Shown: positions 45,785-55,393, counted from the stretch's first letter. The stretch: DNA of 64,000 nt from Anaerobacillus alkalilacustris (GCF_001866005.1 NZ_MLQR01000050.1:124001-188000); one strand, 5' to 3'. Translations and numbers: made by a program. Notes: a model not told the origin generated them from the letters alone.

Positions 45785-46351
45785 CTAATACAAATTAGGA
45801 TTATTTACATTCCAATTCATTTGTAATTCTTCTAAATCATCATCATAATCCAGCATAGTAGGCATTTGGTCAACAGTTTGTTGTTGTGGTATCATTCCTG
45901 GCGCCGGCATTCCCATTTGTTGTGGCATCATTCCTGGCGATGGCATTCCCATTTGTTGTGGCATCATTCCTGGCGCCGGCATTCCCATTTGTTGTGGCAT
46001 CATTCCTGGTGCCGGCATTCCCATTTGTTGTGGCATCATTCCTGGTGCCGGCATTCCCATTTGTTGTGGCATCATTCCTGGTGCCGGCATTCCCATTTGT
46101 TGCGGCATCATTCCTGGCGATGGCATTCCCATTTGTTGTGGCATCATTCCTGGCGATGGCATTCCCATTTGTTGTGGCACCATTCCTGGGGATGGTATTC
46201 CCATATGATGTGGTATCATTCCTGGTGCTGGTACCCCCATATGATGCGGTGGTATTCCCATATGATGTGGTGATCCCCCTGGCTGTATACTCATTTGGTA
46301 TGGCATTACTCCTGTATGCATGTGTTTATTACTATTACATCCACAAGACAT
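45785..46351 (-). CDS. Met/Gly/Pro-repeat protein, possible spore surface protein
   Basis: 188 aa. N-terminus MSCGCNSNKHMHTG with a Cys-Gly-Cys; residues ~39-158 are ten copies of a 12-residue unit (GMPAPGMMPQQM and variants with S, I, HH); an acidic C-terminus DYDDDLEEL follows. Proline, glycine and methionine dominate and no globular domain is seen. Low-complexity Cys/Met/Gln-rich proteins in Bacillaceae are often coat or exosporium components; here that is inference. AAGGGG precedes the ATG. Confidence 0.7.
   Translation of the reverse strand: MSCGCNSNKHMHTGVMPYQMSIQPGGSPHHMGIPPHHMGVPAPGMIPHHMGIPSPGMVPQQMGMPSPGMMPQQMGMPSPGMMPQQMGMPAPGMMPQQMGMPAPGMMPQQMGMPAPGMMPQQMGMPAPGMMPQQMGMPSPGMMPQQMGMPAPGMIPQQQTVDQMPTMLDYDDDLEELQMNWNVNNPNLY
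45878..46237. repeat. 36-bp coding tandem repeat (ten units)
   Basis: DNA unit GGCATTCCCATTTGTTGTGG then CATCATTCCTGGTGCC on the plus strand, ten in-frame units. Several central units are identical, so copy number is likely to vary. Confidence 0.9.
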
Positions 46352-46503
46352 TCTATTACCCCTTCCTGATTGTAAGTTAGGTACTTGTTTAAGTTGACAC
46401 TATCAATCTTATGAAATGGGAGGATGTCTTGTGATAATTTTCCAATTAGTTTTTAGGTATTTGTACAATTTAGGCAATAGCCCTAACACTTTTCTAATAG
46501 GTT

Positions 46504-47298
46504 CTAGCCAAGGAGTGCACGGTCGCTAGCCATTTCTGTGCCTCTAATACGCTGAAACTCTTTCATTAGCTTATCAATTGTTAATTGTTGTTTTTCTTTA
46601 CCGGCAATATCTAAGATAATTTGACCTTTATCCATCATTATTAATCGATTTCCTAAATCTAACGCTTGCTGCATATTATGAGTAACCATAATTGTTGTTA
46701 ATTTGTATGTTCTTACAATATCACCGGTTAATGTAGTAATCATTTCTGCTCTTGAGGGATCAAGTGCAGCAGTATGCTCATCAAGTAGTAAAATATTTGG
46801 CTCTGTGAAAGTAGCCATTAAAAGCGACAGTGCTTGCCTTTCTCCACCCGATAGCAAACCTACTTTTGCTGATAAACGATGTTCTAACCCTAATCCCAGT
46901 GATTGTAAATATTCACGAAACATTTCTTTTCGTTTCTTATTAACACCAAACCTCAATGTTCTTCGCTGATTTCGACTATAAGCAATCGCTAAATTCTCTT
47001 CAATTGTCATATTAGGTGCGGTGCCCGCCATTGGATCTTGAAAAACACGACCGATGAGTGCTGCCCGTTTATATTCGGGGATATGAGTTACTTTATTTCC
47101 ACCGATATAAACTTCCCCAACATCGGGTAACAAGGATCCGGATATGGTATTCATTAATGTTGACTTACCTGCTCCGTTACTACCAATAACGGTGATAAAA
47201 TCCCCTGCTTCTAAAGATAGATTAATATTCTGAAGGGCCTTTTTCTCATCAAGGGTTCCTTCATTAAAGGTGATGCTAATATTATTAAGTTGTAGCAT
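46504..47298 (-). CDS. ABC transporter ATP-binding protein (TrpXYZ-like system)
   Basis: 264 aa. Walker A GSNGAGKST, Q-loop VFQDPMAGTAPNMT, signature LSGGERQALSLL, Walker B LLLDEHTAALDP, H-loop THNMQQAL. It overlaps the permease gene by 14 bp and completes a binding protein-permease-ATPase operon. Confidence 0.9.
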   Translation of the reverse strand: MLQLNNISITFNEGTLDEKKALQNINLSLEAGDFITVIGSNGAGKSTLMNTISGSLLPDVGEVYIGGNKVTHIPEYKRAALIGRVFQDPMAGTAPNMTIEENLAIAYSRNQRRTLRFGVNKKRKEMFREYLQSLGLGLEHRLSAKVGLLSGGERQALSLLMATFTEPNILLLDEHTAALDPSRAEMITTLTGDIVRTYKLTTIMVTHNMQQALDLGNRLIMMDKGQIILDIAGKEKQQLTIDKLMKEFQRIRGTEMASDRALLG

Positions 47299-48283
47299 TT
47301 CTTTCCCCTCCTTGAGATTTTGATAACTCTAGTCGTTTACGCTGCTTCCGCCTTTTTTCTTGCTGTGTTGCCATTACTTTTGGGACGATAAGAGCAGCTG
47401 TTACGATAAGAGCAGTAATTAATTTCATATCTCCTGTTTCTAAAAACTCTACTCTAAGTGCCAAGGCAACCACAATTCTATATATAATGGCACCACCGAT
47501 AACTGCTAGGGTCGTACGTGCAATAGTCTTTGTACCAAAAAGTGCTTCTCCGATAATTACTGACGCTAAACCAATAATAATCATTCCAATACCCATACCC
47601 AAATCTGCAAAGCCACCGTGCTGAGCAATTAATGCCCCAGACAATGCTACTAGTCCATTTGAAATTCCTAAACCAACAATAATTAAATAGTCTGTATTAG
47701 CAGAGAAGCTACGAATCATTTTCTTGTTATCGCCCGTTGCTCTTAATGCTAAGCCAACCTCAGTTTTTAAAAATTGATCCAATAATAACTTTGCAATGAA
47801 TGTAATAATTAGTCCAGCAAAAATAACTGCCCATGTCCGAGGCATATGTGAAACCCCAAAAAATGCTAATATTCCATTAAAAAATTGGTCGAAGCCTAGA
47901 TTTTGCCAAAAGCCTGTAATTTGCTTAATTAGCGTTGTCTCATTTAACAAAGGTAAATTCGGTCTCCCCATAATACGTAAATTAATAGAATAAAGTGCGA
48001 TCATCATTAATATTCCTGATAGTAAAGGATTAATCTTCCCTTTCGTATGAAGAATCCCTGTGACACAACCAGCAATAAACCCAGCGACTACAGCTCCAAT
48101 TGTTGCAATAATAGGAGAGTATCCATTAATAACCATTATTGCGGCAACTCCTGCTCCTGTCACAAAGCTCCCATCTACCGTTAAGTCTGGAAAATCAAGT
48201 ATACGAAAGGTGAGGTAAACCCCTAATGCCATTAGTGCATAGATGATACCTGATTCAATTGAGCCAAAAATAGAGATAAACAC
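47285..48283 (-). CDS. ABC transporter permease (TrpXYZ-like system)
   Basis: 332 aa, eight to nine membrane segments, LivH-like (IIYALMALGVYLTFRILDFPDLTVDGSFVTGAG; LGISNGLVALSGALIAQ). GTG start behind GGAAGGATGGGG. A basic C-terminal tail (QQEKRRKQRKRLE) lies in the cytoplasm. Confidence 0.9.
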   Translation of the reverse strand: MFISIFGSIESGIIYALMALGVYLTFRILDFPDLTVDGSFVTGAGVAAIMVINGYSPIIATIGAVVAGFIAGCVTGILHTKGKINPLLSGILMMIALYSINLRIMGRPNLPLLNETTLIKQITGFWQNLGFDQFFNGILAFFGVSHMPRTWAVIFAGLIITFIAKLLLDQFLKTEVGLALRATGDNKKMIRSFSANTDYLIIVGLGISNGLVALSGALIAQHGGFADLGMGIGMIIIGLASVIIGEALFGTKTIARTTLAVIGGAIIYRIVVALALRVEFLETGDMKLITALIVTAALIVPKVMATQQEKRRKQRKRLELSKSQGGERNATT

Positions 48284-48399
48284 AAAACCCCATCCTTCCT
48301 AAATATAAGTCACATACTTATTTAAAATGTCATGTAGTCAGTAATGTCTGACCACATGACACCTAAAATAAAAAAATATTCAAATCTCCACCAACGATA

Positions 48400-49395
48400 T
48401 TACTCTATAATTTTAGCAATTTCATCCCACTCGGCATTCCATTCAACACCTTGAGCTTCTGCTGCACTCTTATTAATTAATAATGTTAATTCAGGTGGTA
48501 TTTCTACATTCATTTCAGAAGGTACTTTTTCCCCTTTTAAAATTAATGCAGCCATTTCACCTGCTCGGTATCCAATAGAAAAGAAATCAACACCATATGT
48601 GACAAAACCACCTGCTTCAAGGGATTCAGGATCACCAACGATTAATGGTATACCATAGTCATTAGCAGTACCAACTAAAGAACCTAAACCCTGAACAACT
48701 GTATTATCAGTTGTCATTAAAAACACATCAACATTTCCAACTAATGAATCAGCTGCTTGTTGTACTTCAGCAGATGTAGCTACAGTCCTTTCTACTAACG
48801 AAAGACTTGATCCTTCTAAAGATTCTTTTATTGCTTCTAATTGAGAAACTGAGTTTGCTTCACCAGAATTATAAATATAACCAACTTTCGCACCTTCAAA
48901 ATTGGTATCAATAAATTCGATCGTTCTATTCGTAAATTCAGGATGTAAATCAATAACACCAGTAATGTTTTTTCCTGGTTGATCCATTGCTTCGACAATA
49001 CCTGCGCCAACTGGATTAGAAACAGACGCAAACACAATAGGAATTTCATCGGTTGCATTTAATGCTCCTAATGTACTAGGTGTTGAGTTTGTAAAGATAA
49101 GGTCTACTCGATCAGCTACAAATTGGTTAGAAATTGTCGCGACATTATTTTGATCGCCTTGTGCACTTTGGAAGTCATACGAGACGTTCTCCCCTTCAAC
49201 AAAACCATTGTCATGAAGTGCCGCTTTAAAGCCTTCAAAAGCTGCATCTAATGATGGATGCTCAACAATTTGAGTTGCTCCAATTTTTATTTGTTTAACT
49301 TCGTTCTCTTCTTGCGCTTGTTCATTTGAACCACATGCTACAAGAGCAAAAATAGCCATTAATAACATTACAAAACTAATTATTTGTTTCTTCAT
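48400..49395 (-). CDS. ABC transporter substrate-binding lipoprotein (TrpX-like, PF04392)
   Basis: 331 aa. Signal peptide with lipobox ALVACG, then the ABC_sub_bind fold (IKIGATQIVEHPSLDAAFEGFK, FVADRVDLIFTNSTPSTLGAL, IPIVFASVSNPVGAGIV). Streptococcal relatives (TrpX) carry tryptophan or tyrosine; the ligand here is not established. It heads the operon. No T-box leader was seen upstream (49396-49622), so aminoacyl-tRNA control is unlikely. Confidence 0.88.
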   Translation of the reverse strand: MKKQIISFVMLLMAIFALVACGSNEQAQEENEVKQIKIGATQIVEHPSLDAAFEGFKAALHDNGFVEGENVSYDFQSAQGDQNNVATISNQFVADRVDLIFTNSTPSTLGALNATDEIPIVFASVSNPVGAGIVEAMDQPGKNITGVIDLHPEFTNRTIEFIDTNFEGAKVGYIYNSGEANSVSQLEAIKESLEGSSLSLVERTVATSAEVQQAADSLVGNVDVFLMTTDNTVVQGLGSLVGTANDYGIPLIVGDPESLEAGGFVTYGVDFFSIGYRAGEMAALILKGEKVPSEMNVEIPPELTLLINKSAAEAQGVEWNAEWDEIAKIIE

Positions 49396-49622
49396 TGTTA
49401 TGTACCCCCTGAAAATTTTAAATTTTCTAATATATTTAAATAATATAATATTATATTATTTTTGCATTGTAAACAAAAAACTTTGTGTTACTTTAAAGCG
49501 TTTTAGCACCATAGGTATACATTTTATTAAGTAGTTCTTTTTCATACTTTTTTTAATGTGGAACACGAACCTTAACACCTTCATATATTACTAATGATAA
49601 AAGATGAAATGAGTGAAAAAAG

Positions 49623-50192
49623 ATGAGCGTTATCATCCCTTATGGATTTACCTCAAAAGGTGGACATAGGATACTTCTTCGATCAGCAAGTCCAACAGAT
49701 GCAAGAGCTCTATGTCAATTAAGTTATGAGGTTATTAGTGAAAATGATACGTTAGTCGCTACTATTGAAGAATTGTATCTTAATGAAGAAAAACAGAAGG
49801 AGTCTATATATATTTACAATAATGACCCAAGAAGTTGCCTAATTGTAGCTGAGTACAATAGACAGATTATTGGTATGTTAACCTTTCAGGGGGGTACATT
49901 ACAAAAATATCAACATCATGGTTCGATTGGAATCATTGTTAAAAAAGACTTTCGAGGGACCGGGGTAGGTAAAGCACTCCTTTCAACCTTAATTGAATGG
50001 GCTGATTATAATCCTTTATTAGAAAAACTTTGTTTGGAAGTTTTAGCCTCTAACAAAAGTGCTATTCTCTTATACAAATCGCTTGGATTTATTGAAGAAG
50101 GAAGACTAGTAAATCAAGTAAAGTTGGGAAACGGTAGATATGACGACTTAATAATTATGGGGAAGTTTTTAGATTACGAATGGCATTTGTGA
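49623..50192 (+). CDS. GNAT-family N-acetyltransferase
   Basis: 189 aa with GNAT motif A in IGIIVKKDFRGTGVGKALLSTLIEWA and motif B in NKSAILLYKSLGFIEEGR. This type often acetylates amino acids, polyamines or peptide N-termini; substrate unknown. Transcribed divergently from the TrpX-like operon. The ribosome site is weak (GAGTGAAAAAAG). Confidence 0.86.
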   Translation: MSVIIPYGFTSKGGHRILLRSASPTDARALCQLSYEVISENDTLVATIEELYLNEEKQKESIYIYNNDPRSCLIVAEYNRQIIGMLTFQGGTLQKYQHHGSIGIIVKKDFRGTGVGKALLSTLIEWADYNPLLEKLCLEVLASNKSAILLYKSLGFIEEGRLVNQVKLGNGRYDDLIIMGKFLDYEWHL

Positions 50193-50219
50193 CTACCACA
50201 AATGCCATTCAAAAAATTT

Positions 50220-50350
50220 TCTATAGTTTTTTATCTGAATTTTTTTGGGGTAAAAGCCCCCCACCAATAAGCGTAGCGTAGGTGGGATTTTCCAATCAGG
50301 TGGAGTAGGCTCTCCACCTGATTTTCCGATGTTTCAGCTTGCTGAAACGA
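50220..50350 (-). repeat. Structured intergenic repeat family B, copy 1
   Basis: On the minus strand: GTTTCAGC/GCTGAAAC hairpin, ACATCGGAAAATC, CAGGTGGAG/CTCCACCTG hairpin, then CCCACCTA ... TTGGTGGG hairpin and a GGGG...CCCC hairpin. Every element is matched in order by 59370-59463. No coding capacity; could be a small RNA, a REP-like element or the end of a lost IS200/IS605-type unit. Confidence 0.65.
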
Positions 50351-50352
50351 GT

Positions 50353-50667
50353 TCACTGAACAACAACCGCGGTTCCGTACGCAACAATCTCAGAAGCGCT
50401 ATTCATTACTCCTGAAGTTTGTAAACGCACACCTATAATAGCATTCGCTCCCAGTTCCTCTGCATCTTTTACCATTCTACTAATGGCAATCTTTCTTGCT
50501 TTATCCATCATATCTGAATATTCCTTAATCTCACCACCTACAATGTTTTTAAGGCCAGCTAAAATATCACTACCAATATGCTTCGCCTGAATAGTACTCC
50601 CTTTCACAAAGCCTTTGTAAGCAATTACCTCTTTTCCTGGGATTTGTTCAGTAGTTGCGATAATCAT
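50353..50667 (-). CDS. YbjQ-family (UPF0145) protein
   Basis: 104 aa: MIIATTEQIPGKEVIAYKG, GEIKEYSDMMDKARKIAISRM, ANAIIGVRLQTS, YGTAVVV, the complete YbjQ pattern, thought to form pentameric rings; function unknown. The start at 50667 has GAGG at proper distance, unlike the ATG two codons earlier. It overlaps the small membrane protein gene by 20 bp. Confidence 0.88.
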   Translation of the reverse strand: MIIATTEQIPGKEVIAYKGFVKGSTIQAKHIGSDILAGLKNIVGGEIKEYSDMMDKARKIAISRMVKDAEELGANAIIGVRLQTSGVMNSASEIVAYGTAVVVQ

Positions 50668-50851
50668 CGTCATCTTCCTCTCTTATTTCTTTTATTCTTT
50701 CCTTTATTATTACTACAATTAACGATAGTGCGCACAGTACATTTAGAGCAATTAAATACAGAGCAACAACAATATTAATAAAAAAGAAAACAATAGCAAT
50801 CGATTGAAACAAAAAAGTTAAAATTAATAATATCAATTTTAGATTTTTCAT
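50648..50851 (-). CDS. Small membrane protein coupled to the YbjQ gene
   Basis: 67 aa with two membrane helices (LILLILTFLFQSIAIVFFFI and VVALYLIALNVLCALSLIVVII) and a charged tail EREIREEDDDD-like. GGGAGATAA lies before the ATG. Overlap with the YbjQ gene suggests one transcript. No family recognised. Confidence 0.6.
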   Translation of the reverse strand: MKNLKLILLILTFLFQSIAIVFFFINIVVALYLIALNVLCALSLIVVIIKERIKEIREEDDDDYRNY

Positions 50852-51031
50852 TAATATTTATCTCCCTCAATTACATAAATCTAATTTCATTATACAACAA
50901 AAACCAATATTTTCATTTTTTTTGTTATTTGGTAGGATTCGTGGAAATGATGATGATGATATACAAATAATTTATAATATTTATGTTAAAATACGATAGT
51001 GCTTAATATTTTAGAAATTGAGGGATTATAT

Positions 51032-52792
51032 TTGAAAATAGTATTAACAACTTTAAATGCAAAGTTTATTCATACCGCACTTTCTCTTCGACTATTAAAG
51101 GCTTACGCTGAGCCTGAATATGAAGTTGAAATAAAAGAATACACTATTAAGGATCCAAGTTTAAACATATTGTCAGATCTTTACGAAAAAAATGCTGATG
51201 TCATCGGCTTCAGTTGTTACATTTGGAACATTGAAAAAACGATCGAAATTATAAAAATGTTAAAAAAAGTCAATCCCTCACTGAAAATTATCTTGGGGGG
51301 GCCAGAAGTTTCTTTTGATGTTCCTTATTGGATGGACAGAATCCCAGAAGTCGACTTCATCGTATCCAACGAAGGGGAAGAAACATTTAAACATCTATTA
51401 GATGAAATTTGTGGGGAACAGAAGTATCATTTAGTCTTTGGGGCAACTTATCGAAAAAAGAATGAAGTTATTGTAAACCCCCCACGACCAAATATGAAAT
51501 TAGAAACGATACCTACTCCCTACCGGTTTATAGAAGATAAAGAAGATATAAAGAAACGAATCATTTATTTTGAAACAAGCCGCGGTTGCCCATTTAGTTG
51601 TTCCTTTTGTTTATCATCAATAGAAGTAGGAGTCCGTTACTTTGATATTGAAAGAGTAAAAGCAGATTTATTATATTTAATTAACAACGGTGCCAAAATT
51701 ATTAAATTTATCGATCGGACATTTAATATTAAACGAGACTACGCATTAGAAATTTTTCAATTTTTGATTGATAATCACCAAGGCTGTGTTTTTCAATTTG
51801 AAATAACAGCGGATATCATGCGACCTGAGGTGTTGGAATTTCTAAATACTCACGCTCCATCAGGAGTGTTTCGATTTGAAATTGGTATACAATCGACAAA
51901 CGATGCAACAAATGAACTAGTAAACCGTAGGCAAAACTTCGAGAAACTTTCAAGAACCGTAAATATGGTAAAAGAAGGTAATAAAATTGCTCAACACTTA
52001 GATTTGATTGCGGGACTTCCAGAAGAGGATTATACTTCGTTCAAAAAAACCTTCAACGATGTATTTGCTATGCGGCCTGAAGAGCTGCAATTAGGCTTTT
52101 TAAAGATGCTTCGGGGAACTGGTTTAAGAAAACAGGCAGCACAGTATGGCTATGTTTTTATGGATCAATCACCATATGAAATTTTGCAGAATGAGGTGTT
52201 ATCTTTCTCTGAAATAGTTCGCATCAAACGAGTTGAAGATATTTTAGAAAAATATTGGAATGCTCACCGTATGGATCATACCATTGAATTCTTAGTAGAA
52301 CATGAATTCCCAACTGCTTTTGATTTTTTCCAAGATTTTGGAGACTATTGGGACAAACAAGGTTGGGCAAAAATTGGACATCAACTTGAAGATTTATTTT
52401 TACGAATGCAACAGTTTTTACAACAACGAGCAACAAATAACTTAGAAATAATTAAAGGGCTAATGATTTATGACTTTTTCTTAAATCATAAACATAAACC
52501 TCGAAAAACATGGTGGGATTTCACATTAACAAAAGGGGAACAAGCAACTTATTTAGAATACGTTGCTGATAATAGACAACAAGTCTCTTCTTCCTTTAAC
52601 GAACTTCAACTTACTGTGAAGGATTTGCATAAGCACACTATGATCGAAGTGATTCCTTTCAACATAAAACATTATTTACAAACAAAAGAAATTATTATTA
52701 GTAAGACTCTTCTCATTACTTACTTTGACCCAAAGACGCAAAAAGCCTTACCATTTATTTTACCAGAAATAAGTAATATCCTGAAAAAATAA
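51032..52792 (+). CDS. B12-binding radical SAM protein (DUF4080)
   Basis: 586 aa. N-terminal cobalamin-binding-like domain (residues 1-130; LGGPEVSFDVPYWMDRIPEVDFIVSNEGEETF), radical SAM domain with C-x3-C-x2-C in SRGCPFSCSFC near residue 185, LIAGLPEEDY, then a DUF4080 C-terminal domain. Such enzymes methylate or rearrange unactivated carbons; substrate unknown. The TTG at 51032 follows GAGGG; the frame before it lacks homology. Monocistronic. Confidence 0.86.
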   Translation: MKIVLTTLNAKFIHTALSLRLLKAYAEPEYEVEIKEYTIKDPSLNILSDLYEKNADVIGFSCYIWNIEKTIEIIKMLKKVNPSLKIILGGPEVSFDVPYWMDRIPEVDFIVSNEGEETFKHLLDEICGEQKYHLVFGATYRKKNEVIVNPPRPNMKLETIPTPYRFIEDKEDIKKRIIYFETSRGCPFSCSFCLSSIEVGVRYFDIERVKADLLYLINNGAKIIKFIDRTFNIKRDYALEIFQFLIDNHQGCVFQFEITADIMRPEVLEFLNTHAPSGVFRFEIGIQSTNDATNELVNRRQNFEKLSRTVNMVKEGNKIAQHLDLIAGLPEEDYTSFKKTFNDVFAMRPEELQLGFLKMLRGTGLRKQAAQYGYVFMDQSPYEILQNEVLSFSEIVRIKRVEDILEKYWNAHRMDHTIEFLVEHEFPTAFDFFQDFGDYWDKQGWAKIGHQLEDLFLRMQQFLQQRATNNLEIIKGLMIYDFFLNHKHKPRKTWWDFTLTKGEQATYLEYVADNRQQVSSSFNELQLTVKDLHKHTMIEVIPFNIKHYLQTKEIIISKTLLITYFDPKTQKALPFILPEISNILKK

Positions 52793-52800
52793 GATTACCT

Positions 52801-52836
52801 AAAACAGATCATTCTAAAAATGATCTGTTTTTTTTA
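52801..52836 (+). terminator. Terminator after the DUF4080 gene
   Basis: AAACAGATCATT pairs with AATGATCTGTTT, followed by T8. Confidence 0.92.
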
Positions 52837-52852
52837 GTTAAATTATGTATTT

Positions 52853-53060
52853 CTTATTTGAAAGCTGTCTAGCTTCAGCGCCTTTAGATCCCCTTTTATC
52901 TCAATCGTCTTCGTCAAGCAACTGTCTTCAATCCCTACCTGAAACGTCTCTGAATCTCTATTTACAGCCTTTCTCCTGCGGTTACTCGTCACACGAAAAT
53001 ACTTGCTTCGAGGAGCCTACTTCAGTGATACGCTAGTAGACGCAGTAGCACAATTACTTT
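52853..53060 (-). repeat. Dispersed repeat family A, divergent copy 6
   Basis: Plus strand begins GAAAGCTGTCTAGCTTCAGC and ends near CTAGTAGACGCAGTAGCAC; the minus strand carries GAAGTAGGCTCCTCGAAGCA, shared with copy 4 (AGTAGGCTTCCTCGAAGCAA). The interior is rearranged relative to copies 3 and 4. It lies between a terminator and the DMT transporter gene. Confidence 0.6.
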
Positions 53061-53158
53061 TTACACCTAGAGCTGCGACACTTGCACTTTACTTAGGGCA
53101 AAAATATATTTGGTATTACTCACAATTAGTGATAGACTTTTTATTCAGAGGTGATTTA

Positions 53159-54076
53159 ATGGAAAAGTGGAATTATTTATTCATCATTATCGGGGCTTCT
53201 TTATGGGGAACAATCGGTATTTTTGTACAAGGTTTATATAGTCTAGGACTTACACCCCTTCAAGTAGTAACCGTACGTGTAACTTGTGCAGCCATTATTT
53301 TAATTCTATATCTACTAATAACAAACCCTTCTTTTTTAAGAATTCATAAACAAGATTATAAGTACTTTGTTGGAACAGGTATATTTTCTATCGTATTTTT
53401 CAATTGGTGCTTTTTTACTGCGATCCAGGAAACTTCTCTATCCGTAGCAGCTATATTACTTTATACAGGTCCTGCTTTCGTAACTATTTTATCAAGAATT
53501 TTGTTTAAAGAATGGCTTACAACGAGAAAACTTTTCGCTCTTTTACTTACACTTGTTGGCTGTATTTTTGTTATAGGTTTATTTCCGCTTGAAAATTCCA
53601 AAGTTAGTTTATTTGGAGTGATTGTTGGGATTGGATCTGGGTTAACCTATGCTTTATATAGCATATTTTGTAGATATGCATTAAAAAAGTACAACTCTCA
53701 AACGGTCACTGCTTACACGTTTATATTTGCAGCAATCGCTCTGATACCACTTAGCGGATTGTGGAATGTAGAAAATATTTTTCATACTACTTCTTTCTGG
53801 AGTAACGGTATTAGTTTAGGATTTTTCCCTACTGTTTTAGCTTATTTGCTTTATACGAAAGGACTTAATAAAGTTGAAACAAGTAAAGCCTCAATCACAG
53901 CAACCATCGAACCTGTTGTTGCTGCATGTATTGGAATATTTATGTTCGGCGATCTATTAACTATGTGGCAATTGATAGGAATTTCCTCTGTTTTACTTGG
54001 AGTTATAGTCGTTTCAGATTCCACTAAAGGTCAAAAACACAAAAAAACTTTTCAACGAGGACAAACAACTGCCTAA
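53159..54076 (+). CDS. DMT-superfamily (EamA) transporter
   Basis: 305 aa, ten membrane segments in two EamA repeats: IIGASLWGTIGIFV ... VRVTCAAIILILYL and IVGIGSGLTYALYSIFCRYAL ... TATIEPVVAACIGIFMFGD. Probably exports amino acids or metabolites. AGAGGTG precedes the ATG at 53159; the frame before it runs through the repeat and is not used. Confidence 0.88.
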   Translation: MEKWNYLFIIIGASLWGTIGIFVQGLYSLGLTPLQVVTVRVTCAAIILILYLLITNPSFLRIHKQDYKYFVGTGIFSIVFFNWCFFTAIQETSLSVAAILLYTGPAFVTILSRILFKEWLTTRKLFALLLTLVGCIFVIGLFPLENSKVSLFGVIVGIGSGLTYALYSIFCRYALKKYNSQTVTAYTFIFAAIALIPLSGLWNVENIFHTTSFWSNGISLGFFPTVLAYLLYTKGLNKVETSKASITATIEPVVAACIGIFMFGDLLTMWQLIGISSVLLGVIVVSDSTKGQKHKKTFQRGQTTA

Positions 54077-54091
54077 AATTTTACTATAAGC

Positions 54092-54136
54092 AAAACGGAG
54101 TATCTATGTACGTATGCACATAGATACTCCGTTTTC
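54092..54136. terminator. Bidirectional terminator between convergent genes
   Basis: AAAACGGAGTATCTATGT pairs perfectly with ACATAGATACTCCGTTTT (18 bp, 8-nt loop). Confidence 0.95.
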
Positions 54137-55393
54137 TTATTCTGTAGTTTTACTATATTCCCTTATATGTGTAATCCTCTCTACCATTGGTGGATGCGTA
54201 TAACGAAAAATCTTCACTATAGTTGGTGGATTTACGTCTGATAGACCTTCAACTGATAATTTATGAAATGTCGCAACAGCTGCATCTGGATCATTCGTTA
54301 AATCTATTGCATAACGATCTGCTTGGTATTCATAAGCCCTCGAAATAGCATTACTTACTGGGCTTGCAGCAAAACTTAGTAATGATAGGATTAAAAGGAT
54401 AATTGGTAAAGCTGCTATATTATCGTATTTAACTTTAAGTTGCTTTCCAAAATTGTTAATTATTATTGAATAAAACTTGCTTGTTACATAAAGTCCAACA
54501 AAGCTAGCTGCAATCATTCCTATTAATAGCAATGGCAAGTGATTTAAATCATAATGCCCCATTTCATGCGCCATCACAAACAATACTTCTTCTTTATTTA
54601 ATCGCTCTAATGTCGTGTCCCACAATACGATTCGGAGATTACTACCAATCCCTGTTACATAGGCATTAAGAGCATTCGTTTTATCAGCCATATTCACTTC
54701 ATACACTCTATCAGCAGGAATATCAGCTTCCTTTGCTAATAATAATATTTCTTGTTCAAGCTCCTTATCTTTTATTTGATAAAACTCGTGATATAACGGA
54801 TCAATAACTACCGGTTGAATAAACATTAAGAACAACGTAAATGGAATAGATAAGAGCCAAGTATAAAACCACCACTTTTTAGGCCGCTTTGAAATAATAA
54901 GCATAATGACATAAGCAACAATTGTTAATATAATAGCTTCTACCCAAAAGGTAATTAATTGATCTTTCATCCAGCTCTGAAAAGCTTGAATGGAAATCCC
55001 ATACTTCTTACTTACTGTATATGAAAAGTAGTTAATTGGAAACGTAACAATCCAACTAAAGGTAGATAAAAGAATTACATAAAGTATCGTTTGTAAAAAA
55101 CGAAACCTAATTACCTGCTCTGACCATCGCGCAAATAACTGGGACAGACCAAAAAATAAAACAAATAAATAAATGAGCCATTCAAATGGTAAGTTGATAA
55201 AATAGATAACATTTCTCCATTTTGAAAACTGTGATGATAATTGATATTGTTCCTCATCCATAAAGGTAAGTGGATCTGCTTCTGTTCCTACATAATGTTC
55301 AGGTAAAGGCGTATTTACTGTAAATAAATATGTAGACATGGATACAGCATATAGCAAATAAATAATGAAAATTCCCCAAAAAAGCTTTCTCAC
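54137..55393 (-). CDS. M48-family membrane metalloprotease
   Basis: 418 aa Ste24/CAAX-protease-like enzyme. Several N-terminal membrane segments, zinc motif HEMGHYDLNH near residue 275, third ligand Glu in AYEYQADRYAIDL, and two more membrane segments between them. It cleaves membrane or misfolded proteins at the inner face. GTG start after GGGGAGGG. Confidence 0.9.
   Translation of the reverse strand: MRKLFWGIFIIYLLYAVSMSTYLFTVNTPLPEHYVGTEADPLTFMDEEQYQLSSQFSKWRNVIYFINLPFEWLIYLFVLFFGLSQLFARWSEQVIRFRFLQTILYVILLSTFSWIVTFPINYFSYTVSKKYGISIQAFQSWMKDQLITFWVEAIILTIVAYVIMLIISKRPKKWWFYTWLLSIPFTLFLMFIQPVVIDPLYHEFYQIKDKELEQEILLLAKEADIPADRVYEVNMADKTNALNAYVTGIGSNLRIVLWDTTLERLNKEEVLFVMAHEMGHYDLNHLPLLLIGMIAASFVGLYVTSKFYSIIINNFGKQLKVKYDNIAALPIILLILSLLSFAASPVSNAISRAYEYQADRYAIDLTNDPDAAVATFHKLSVEGLSDVNPPTIVKIFRYTHPPMVERITHIREYSKTTE

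Noticed and set aside
45866-46380. Two long plus-strand frames opposite the Met/Gly/Pro-repeat gene
   Set aside because: They are antisense reflections of the 36-bp repeat, with no ribosome site and aberrant composition (His/Trp/Leu or Phe/Ala/Val repeats).
49396-49622. T-box or tryptophan leader before the TrpX-like gene
   Set aside because: No T-box sequence (TGGNACCGCG-like), specifier stem or terminator/antiterminator pair was seen.
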